From assembly GCF_019249245.1 (NCBI RefSeq), contig NZ_JAESDK010000004.1, forward strand, positions 124,001 through 188,000: DNA of 64,000 bases, written 5' to 3'. Shown one piece after another: positions 58,067-64,000 of this stretch. Source of the DNA: Alteromonas lipotrueiana. Its GTDB lineage: Bacteria; Pseudomonadota; Gammaproteobacteria; Enterobacterales; Alteromonadaceae. The notes under the pieces are model-generated. The model made no database searches and was not told the DNA's origin. It worked only from the letters and a program-made list of their open reading frames with translations. Positions within the stretch are counted from its first letter, which is position 1; every line of letters begins with the position of its first letter. The translations under genes and the position numbers were made by a program.

Positions 58067-59233
58067 ATGAATTTGCATGAATACCAAGGCAAGCAGCTAT
58101 TCAAAGAATACGGCCTGCCTGTTTCTGAAGGACATGCTGCAGATACACCTGAAGGTGCTATTGAAGCGGCTGACCGCATTGGCGGTGAAGAGTGGGTTGT
58201 TAAGTGCCAGGTCCACGCAGGTGGTCGCGGTAAAGCTGGCGGTGTCAAATTGTTTAAAAACAAAGAAGACATTCGTGGGTTTGCAGAAAACTGGCTAGGT
58301 AAAAACCTGGTGACGTTTCAGACTGACGAAAAAGGTCAGCCAGTAACAAAAATTTTGGTTGAGACTTGCACCGATATCGCTGAAGAATTGTACCTGGGCG
58401 CGGTAGTTGACCGTGGTACCCGTCGTGTAGTCTTTATGGCTTCGACGGAAGGCGGTGTTGAAATTGAAACCGTAGCCGAAGAAACACCTGAAAAAATCCT
58501 GAAAGCTGAAATAGACCCTATTGTTGGTCCTCAGCCTTATCAGGCACGCGAGATGGCGTTCAAGCTTGGCCTTGAAGGTAATCAAATTAAGCAATTTGTT
58601 AAGATTTTCTTAGGTCTTGCTAAGATGTTTGAAGACCTTGATGTAGCATTGATTGAAATCAATCCTTTGGTCATTAAAGCTGACGGCGATCTACATTGTC
58701 TTGATGCCAAGGTTGCTATTGACGGTAACGCGCTTTACCGTCAGCCTAAAGTTAAAGAAATGCATGACCCTTCACAGGAAGATTCGCGCGAAGCACATGC
58801 TGCTCAGTACGAACTGAACTATGTTGCTCTTGACGGAAACGTTGGCTGTATGGTTAACGGTGCCGGCCTTGCAATGGGTACCATGGATATTGTAAACCTA
58901 CATGGCGGCAAACCTGCAAACTTCTTAGATGTAGGTGGCGGCGCAACAAAAGAGCGTGTAGCTGAAGCATTTAAAATTATTTTGTCAGACGACAATGTTA
59001 AAGCTGTTTTGGTTAACATCTTTGGCGGTATTGTTCGTTGTGACATGATTGCCGAAGGTATTATTGGCGCAGTTAAAGAAGTTGGCGTAAATGTTCCTGT
59101 AGTTGTACGTCTTGAAGGTACAAATGCAGAAAAAGGCCGTGAAGTTCTGGCAGACTCAGGACTTGATATCATTGCTGCAAGCAGCCTGACTGACGCAGCT
59201 CAGCAAGTTGTAAAAGCGGCGGAGGGCCAATAA
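58067..59233 (+). CDS. sucC: succinyl-CoA synthetase beta subunit SucC
   Basis: 388 residues, equal to E. coli. ATP-grasp start [41 protein letters not shown] and the CoA-ligase half ([33 protein letters not shown]). Makes ATP or GTP with SucD; nucleotide choice not assigned. Its TAA overlaps the sucD ATG by one base (TAATG). Confidence 0.98.
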   Translation: MNLHEYQGKQLFKEYGLPVSEGHAADTPEGAIEAADRIGGEEWVVKCQVHAGGRGKAGGVKLFKNKEDIRGFAENWLGKNLVTFQTDEKGQPVTKILVETCTDIAEELYLGAVVDRGTRRVVFMASTEGGVEIETVAEETPEKILKAEIDPIVGPQPYQAREMAFKLGLEGNQIKQFVKIFLGLAKMFEDLDVALIEINPLVIKADGDLHCLDAKVAIDGNALYRQPKVKEMHDPSQEDSREAHAAQYELNYVALDGNVGCMVNGAGLAMGTMDIVNLHGGKPANFLDVGGGATKERVAEAFKIILSDDNVKAVLVNIFGGIVRCDMIAEGIIGAVKEVGVNVPVVVRLEGTNAEKGREVLADSGLDIIAASSLTDAAQQVVKAAEGQ

Positions 59234-60105
59234 TGTCAGTACTTATTAATAAAGACACAAAAGTAATTTGTCAGGGTTTCACTGGCGGTCAGGGTACTTT
59301 TCATTCTGAGCAAGCGATTGCCTATGGTACGCAGATGGTCGGTGGTGTCACTCCGGGTAAAGGCGGAAGTGAGCATCTTGGTCTGCCTGTATTTAATACA
59401 GTGCGCGAAGCCGTTGAAAAAACAGGCGCAACAGCGTCAGTTATTTATGTACCAGCGCCATTTTGTAAAGACTCTATTGTAGAAGCTGCTGATGCCGGTA
59501 TTGAACTGATCGTTTGTATTACCGAAGGTATTCCTACTATAGACATGCTTTACGTTAAAGCATACGTAGATGCGAAAGGTGTGCGTCTGATTGGTCCAAA
59601 CTGCCCGGGTGTTATTACCCCTGGTGAATGTAAGATTGGTATTATGCCAGGTCACATTCATAAGCCGGGTAAAGTTGGTATTGTTTCTCGCTCTGGTACG
59701 CTAACCTACGAAGCGGTTAAACAAACAACCGACGAAGGTTTTGGTCAGTCTACGTGTGTAGGTATTGGCGGCGACCCAATTCCAGGCTCTAACTTTATCG
59801 ATATTCTGAAGTTGTTCCAGGACGATCCAAAAACTGAAGCTATTGTAATGATAGGTGAAATTGGTGGTACTGCTGAAGAAGAAGCAGCAGCCTTCATCAA
59901 AGAAAATGTTACTAAGCCGGTTGTTTCTTATATTGCTGGTGTAACTGCACCTCCGGGCAAGCGTATGGGCCATGCTGGCGCCATCATTGCGGGTGGTAAA
60001 GGCACTGCAGACGAGAAATTTGCAGCTCTGGAAGACGCCGGCGTTAAAACCGTGCGCTCTTTAGCTGATATCGGCAAAGCACTTCGCGAAGCCACTGGTT
60101 GGTAA
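59233..60105 (+). CDS. sucD: succinyl-CoA synthetase alpha subunit SucD
   Basis: 290 residues (E. coli 289). CoA-binding start [38 protein letters not shown], and the phosphohistidine loop [16 protein letters not shown]. Coupled to sucC. The strong terminator downstream ends the sdh-suc series. Confidence 0.98.
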   Translation: MSVLINKDTKVICQGFTGGQGTFHSEQAIAYGTQMVGGVTPGKGGSEHLGLPVFNTVREAVEKTGATASVIYVPAPFCKDSIVEAADAGIELIVCITEGIPTIDMLYVKAYVDAKGVRLIGPNCPGVITPGECKIGIMPGHIHKPGKVGIVSRSGTLTYEAVKQTTDEGFGQSTCVGIGGDPIPGSNFIDILKLFQDDPKTEAIVMIGEIGGTAEEEAAAFIKENVTKPVVSYIAGVTAPPGKRMGHAGAIIAGGKGTADEKFAALEDAGVKTVRSLADIGKALREATGW

Positions 60106-60137
60106 GCAATTAGCCTAGCGCTGATTTTTCAATAAAT

Positions 60138-60163
60138 AAAACCCGCCGTTTGGCGGGTTTTTT
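60138..60163 (+). terminator. Rho-independent terminator of the suc operon
   Basis: 9-bp perfect stem (60139-60147 with 60152-60160), 4-base loop GTTT, six Ts. Confidence 0.93.
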
Positions 60164-60562
60164 GTTTTAAACGGCAGCATTATTTGCATTTTATTTTAAT
60201 GATATCGGCATGAGCATTGAACCGGGTTAACTAAAAAAGACGTTAAATTGCGCGCGAACGATGCACAAGTGTGCATTTTTTCTGTATCTGCTTTTATACA
60301 ACTCTTCATTACGATTTTTTATCATTTGTTGTAGCGTATGTTAATCAATGGCTTATTTTTCATGGAAATCATAAGGTTAGTCATTATCTTAAGGTTAACA
60401 AGTTAGCGTTCTTGGAGGTTTTGTGTAAACCGAATGTATAAATAAAATGATGAATACGTATGCATAACATTGAGCCTACAGAGGCTTGGATATAGCATCT
60501 AGCCTGTTTTACATCTAACCTGCCACAGCGATAAAAATACGGGCAGGTGTCTTAGGATAGTA
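60164..60562. other. upstream region of the first TonB-dependent receptor
   Basis: About 400 AT-rich bases with no gene. Holds the operator candidate at 60451-60466 and, right after it, a weak promoter-like TTGAGC (60470-60475) / TATAGC (60491-60496). Confidence 0.55.
60451..60466 (+). promoter_or_regulatory. LacI-type operator candidate, copy 1
   Basis: TGAATACGTATGCATA. The half-sites TGAATAC and GTATGCA mirror each other at six of seven positions around a central CG. An identical 16-mer precedes the next receptor. It ends 96 bases before ATG 60563, close to the likely promoter. Confidence 0.65.
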
Positions 60563-63409
60563 ATGGGATACCTACACATGAACCAGTTTAAACCAAACCT
60601 GATCAAAGCCGCCTTGCTTGCGAGCGGTTTTGCCACAATAAGCACGCCTGTTTTAGCACAACAACAGGAGGCGAGTGGCCCTAATGCAGATAATCCAGTT
60701 GAAGTTATTGAAGTCTCGGGTATACGCGGTAGCTTACAGCGTGCTCAGGCGATTAAAATGGACAATACTTCTATTGTAGAAGCTCTGTCTGCGGAAGATA
60801 TTGGTAAACTACCCGACACCAGTATCGCAGAATCTCTAGCACGCCTGCCAGGGTTATCAGGTGAACGTCGTAATGGCCGTACCAGTGGTGTTTCGGTTCG
60901 CGGTTTCAATGAAAACTATGTAGGTACTTCTCTTAACGGTCGTGAACTACTAGGTATGGGTGACAACCGCGGTGTTGAATTTGACCTTTATCCTACCGAA
61001 ATCATTTCTAATATTCTGGTATACAAAACCCCGGAAGCGGGCATGACCACCCAAAACATCGGTGGTTCGGTTGACCTGCAAACCGTGAAGCCTTTAGTCG
61101 CTGACCAAACTTTTACTATCAACGGTACCTACGAAAAGAATGCCGAAGAGGCCGCTAACCCGGATTATGATAATGACGGTCACCGTGTATCTTTTAATTA
61201 CATTGACCAGTTTGCAGACGACACCGTGGGTATAGCGTTGACCTACGCGACCATGGAGTCGCCGCGTCAGGAAACTCAGTTTCGTGGCTGGGGCTACCCG
61301 AATGCTGAAGCCGGAACCGGCGCAGAAGGCGTAACGGTAGGTGAAGAAACCGCCATTTTAGGTGGGCATGACAGTTTTGCCCGCTCTGCGATGATGGAAC
61401 GTGACTCCTATGCCGCTATCATCCAGTGGGCGCCAAATGACAAACTGAATATGCAGCTGGATGCATTGTATATCGACTTTTTAGAAAATGATGCCCGCCG
61501 TGGCGTTGAAGAAGGCGGTCCGGTTTGGGGCGGCGTAGACTATACGGTGACCGAAGTGGAAAATGGCTTAGCTACACGCGCCTTCCACGACGGCTTTCAT
61601 AGTGTTATACGTAACGATGTTCGCCAGCAGGATGCTGACTTAACAACTTTTGGTCTGAATGTCGAATACTTGTTAAATGACGACTGGACCATCAATGCTG
61701 ATATTTCTACCGGTAAAGTGGATAAGACCATCATTGATGTAGAAAGCTATTCAGGTACTGGCCGCGCTGGTACTGAAGGGCGACCACTCACCGCCCGCGC
61801 TTGGGAAATGACCGGTGAAGGAGTCATGTTTTCAGATCATCCCTCGCTGCCTACCATCGATCTGACAGATCCGTCATTGATTCGCCTGGCCGGTCCACAG
61901 CCATGGGGGCAGTCACTGGTCGATGAAAGCGGTCAGCAATTATTTGCATCAGATGGCCAGGATGGGTTTGTGAACCAGCCTGTGTTTGAAGAAGAACTGG
62001 ATACGGTGCGTTTGAGCACAAAAGGCTTTGTAGAGTGGGGTATATTCACCGGTATCGAAGTAGGTGCCATTTACTCTGATCGTACTAAGTCTAAAGATAA
62101 TAATGGTGCCTTTTTGGTGTCTCCAGAGTACCCGCAAAGTGATGCTATTCCTGAGGTATTGGGTGTAACTTCTCTTGATTTTGTCGGTATCGATGGAATT
62201 TTGGCCTACGATGCGCTGGGCTTATACAACAGCGGTTATTATAACGAGTTGGATGCACAGCAAATCGAAACCGGCCGTCTGGGCGACACGTATACCGTTG
62301 AAGAAAAGCTCACTACATTCTATACCAAGCTGGATATCGACACCCAATTCGATGATATTTATATCCGTGGTAACGTAGGTCTTCAGGTTGTTCATGCTGA
62401 CCAACAGTCTACCGGCTTTGCAGCCACTAAAGATGAACTCGGGTTTGTAGAGTCAATGCCGGTGTCTGGCGGGACAAATTACACAGATGTGTTGCCGACT
62501 TTGAATCTGAGCGCCGAAGTTGCTGAAGGGCAGTTTGTACGTCTTGGTTTAAGCAAAGTACTGACGCGTCCGCGAATGGATGATATGCGACCTAATAATC
62601 AGGTTTCTTTTGCTTTCCAGGATGCTCGTATCAATAGCACCGATATTGATAATACGCCGTGGAGCGGCAGTGCAGGTAACCCGGACCTGAAGCCGTATGA
62701 AGCCAATCAGATTGACCTGGCCTATGAAAACTACTTCTCTGATACCGGCTATGTCGCGGTTTCATGGTTCTTTAAGGATCTTAAGAACTGGCACAGAAGT
62801 AACGCCGTGGAAACTGATTTTACTGAGTTCTATATCCCTAGTGTGCATAAAAGCTCAACCGGCGAGGCGCCTCAACTGTTAGTCGGGGAGCGTACGCGTC
62901 CAGAAGACGGCTATGAAGGATTTGTTCGCGGCTGGGAAGTGCAGGGAAGTCTGCCTGGTGAGTTGATTCACGACTCACTTGAAGGATTCGGCATGTTTGC
63001 TAGTGCCACTTTCTTAGATGGTAAAGCAGATGCGGCGCCGGGCACCACCGAAACCCGTATTCCTGGTTTGTCTGACGAAAACTATAGCCTGACAGTTTTC
63101 TATGAAAATCAAGGATTTGAAGTACGTGTGGCCGGTACTAAGCGCTCAAGTTACTTAAGCGAAACTCGCGGACTAAGTTTGGCGTTGTCAGACTCAACCA
63201 ACCAGGGCGGTACCTTTATTGACGCCCAAATTGGTTATGATTTCAGCGAATCGGGCATTGAGTTGCTGGAAGGTTTACGTGTAACCTTGCAAGCGCAAAA
63301 TATCACTGATGAAGATGATATTCAGTCAGCCGGTACAGACTCTCGTCAGGTAACCTTGTATCAGGCGTATGGCGCTAACTATCTGTTAGGGTTCAACTAC
63401 GAATTCTAA
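60563..63409 (+). CDS. TonB-dependent outer-membrane receptor
   Basis: 948 residues. Signal peptide ending in ATISTPVLAQQ; a TonB-box-like VIEVSGIRGS; a plug domain (LPDTSIAESLARLPGLSGER, VSVRGFNENYVGTSLNGREL); and a large barrel finishing in FNYEF with a C-terminal Phe, as outer-membrane proteins do. The sequence is of the Xanthomonas/Caulobacter type, often used for oligosaccharide uptake; substrate unknown. Two starts possible: ATG 60563 (AGGA five bases upstream) or ATG 60578, giving MNQFKPNLIKAALL. The operator suggests repression by a LacI-family protein. Confidence 0.93.
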   Translation: MGYLHMNQFKPNLIKAALLASGFATISTPVLAQQQEASGPNADNPVEVIEVSGIRGSLQRAQAIKMDNTSIVEALSAEDIGKLPDTSIAESLARLPGLSGERRNGRTSGVSVRGFNENYVGTSLNGRELLGMGDNRGVEFDLYPTEIISNILVYKTPEAGMTTQNIGGSVDLQTVKPLVADQTFTINGTYEKNAEEAANPDYDNDGHRVSFNYIDQFADDTVGIALTYATMESPRQETQFRGWGYPNAEAGTGAEGVTVGEETAILGGHDSFARSAMMERDSYAAIIQWAPNDKLNMQLDALYIDFLENDARRGVEEGGPVWGGVDYTVTEVENGLATRAFHDGFHSVIRNDVRQQDADLTTFGLNVEYLLNDDWTINADISTGKVDKTIIDVESYSGTGRAGTEGRPLTARAWEMTGEGVMFSDHPSLPTIDLTDPSLIRLAGPQPWGQSLVDESGQQLFASDGQDGFVNQPVFEEELDTVRLSTKGFVEWGIFTGIEVGAIYSDRTKSKDNNGAFLVSPEYPQSDAIPEVLGVTSLDFVGIDGILAYDALGLYNSGYYNELDAQQIETGRLGDTYTVEEKLTTFYTKLDIDTQFDDIYIRGNVGLQVVHADQQSTGFAATKDELGFVESMPVSGGTNYTDVLPTLNLSAEVAEGQFVRLGLSKVLTRPRMDDMRPNNQVSFAFQDARINSTDIDNTPWSGSAGNPDLKPYEANQIDLAYENYFSDTGYVAVSWFFKDLKNWHRSNAVETDFTEFYIPSVHKSSTGEAPQLLVGERTRPEDGYEGFVRGWEVQGSLPGELIHDSLEGFGMFASATFLDGKADAAPGTTETRIPGLSDENYSLTVFYENQGFEVRVAGTKRSSYLSETRGLSLALSDSTNQGGTFIDAQIGYDFSESGIELLEGLRVTLQAQNITDEDDIQSAGTDSRQVTLYQAYGANYLLGFNYEF

Positions 63410-63427
63410 ACTTTATTAAGTAAAACT

Positions 63428-63456
63428 GACCCGTAGCGCCCTGCTGCGGGTCTTAT
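63428..63456 (+). terminator. terminator-like hairpin after the first receptor
   Basis: 10-bp stem with one T-G pair (63428-63437 with 63443-63452), 5-base loop; short, interrupted T tract. Confidence 0.6.
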
Positions 63457-63600
63457 TCATTAAATATATTGTTTTACCTTTCTCTATGTCTGCTTGTAAA
63501 GACGAGTGGTTTTAATCCCTTGGCATTTGGACCCGTGCCGCTTTGTTTCAAAGTTCCTATTCCCGTTTCGAAATGTAATGTATATGTTGTGAAAATGTAA

Positions 63601-63616
63601 TGAATACGTATGCATA
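63601..63616 (+). promoter_or_regulatory. LacI-type operator candidate, copy 2
   Basis: Identical to the 16-mer at 60451-60466, again ~100 bases (102) before the ATG. AAAATG precedes both copies, with slightly different spacing. Confidence 0.65.
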
Positions 63617-63718
63617 CTGTGTTTCCCTGAATCCTGCTCCAGTATATTAGTTGTGCAAATAATACGCGTGTCATGGAATAGCCAATGACGGCGTAATAAC
63701 AACAAGGAATGGGGCACA

Positions 63719-64000
63719 ATGAAAACATTCAAGCTAAATATGGTAACGGCACTGCTGGTTACCTCGGGGATGGCGGCGACTCCCTTTGGGTTTGCACAAA
63801 CCTCGCAAACTCCCGATGATGAAGAGATTGAGAAAATTGAAGTTCGCGGATTCAGTACCAGTCTTATCCAATCACTCAACCAAAAACGATTTTCAGATAC
63901 GGTAACTGAACAAATTTCAGCAGATGACCTGGGCGGCTTACCTGATGTATCAATGGCTGATGCCCTGACCCGGCTGCCAGGTATTTCAGCGGTTCGAACG
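63719..64000 (+). CDS. TonB-dependent receptor (N-terminal part)
   Basis: The first 94 residues are visible; the frame runs off the right edge. Signal peptide MKTFKLNMVTALLVTSGMAATPFGFAQ, TonB-box-like EKIEVRGF, then the start of a plug domain (ISADDLGGLPDVSMADALTRLPGISAVRT). Same receptor class as its neighbour but clearly diverged from it, so not a recent duplicate. Confidence 0.92.
   Translation, partial: MKTFKLNMVTALLVTSGMAATPFGFAQTSQTPDDEEIEKIEVRGFSTSLIQSLNQKRFSDTVTEQISADDLGGLPDVSMADALTRLPGISAVRT

Larger units (their letters stand above)
63410..63718. other. intergenic region between the two TonB receptor genes
   Basis: Contains the terminator at 63428-63456 and the operator candidate at 63601-63616 and no gene. 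The receptors therefore look separately transcribed. Confidence 0.6.

Noticed and set aside
60563-64000. The two TonB receptors as a recent tandem duplication
   Set aside because: The visible N-termini share only general family motifs; the plug and signal sequences differ widely.

Overview
The window is a 64-kb chromosomal segment of a Gram-negative gammaproteobacterium, most likely a marine member of the Alteromonadales (Alteromonas/Salinimonas-like). The evidence is the combination of an E. coli-like core gene order (ftsH-folP-glmM-secG-leuU; pnp-nlpI; comEC-msbA-lpxK-ycaR-kdsB; gltA divergent from sdhCDAB-sucABCD), an smc-zipA-ligA cluster (SMC rather than MukBEF), tpiA between glmM and secG, and large Xanthomonas/Caulobacter-type TonB-dependent receptors. 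This assignment is inference from gene content, not a database result. I saw no phage, transposase, integrase or CRISPR array.

Layout. 1-4.6 kb: end of ftsH, folP, glmM, tpiA, secG and a tRNA-Leu(GAG). 4.6-19 kb: an accessory-looking stretch with a 52-residue Pmp3-family protein, a DUF2254 membrane protein, a hemerythrin-like protein, NADP-glutamate dehydrogenase, a phosphatase-lipid kinase fusion, a DUF2878 protein, a short-chain dehydrogenase, a two-TM protein, a viral-type topoisomerase IB, proBA, a MscS-type channel and an HNH nuclease. In E. coli this position, between leuU and pnp, holds metY-rimP-nusA-infB-rbfA-truB-rpsO; none of those genes is here. 19-25.6 kb: pnp, a DUF1244 protein, cytidine deaminase, NlpI, a repeat protein with a HELAH zinc-protease motif, and CysZ. 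25.8-32.6 kb: smc, zipA, ligA. 32.6-39.4 kb: DUF2062, comEC, msbA, lpxK, ycaR, kdsB (lipid A and KDO supply). 39.4-44.1 kb: an SDR coupled to a secreted six-Kelch protein, a DUF2919 protein, an unrecognised protein, tcdA, and a glutathionyl-hydroquinone reductase. 44.6-48 kb: manC-manB for GDP-mannose, and DUF3429. 48.1-60.1 kb: the TCA block gltA < > sdhCDAB-sucABCD. 60.5-64 kb: two tandem TonB-dependent receptors, the second cut by the window end.

How the parts work together. The TCA block encodes citrate synthase, succinate dehydrogenase, the 2-oxoglutarate dehydrogenase E1 and E2 subunits and succinyl-CoA synthetase; the E3 (lpdA) gene is not here. GdhA plus ProBA could carry 2-oxoglutarate through glutamate to proline, and with Pmp3 and MscS this gives the 5-19 kb stretch an osmotic/stress flavour (inference). 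The most interesting non-coding signal is an identical 16-base, LacI-operator-like sequence about 100 bases upstream of both TonB receptors, whose ATACGTAT core recurs as a 14-base perfect palindrome between gltA and sdhC. The most unusual proteins are the membrane-phosphatase-DAGK fusion, SucB with two lipoyl domains, the NlpI-adjacent putative metalloprotease, and SecG with a hexapeptide-repeat tail. Several starts were moved from the longest ORF to codons with better ribosome binding sites or family agreement; these choices are given per gene.
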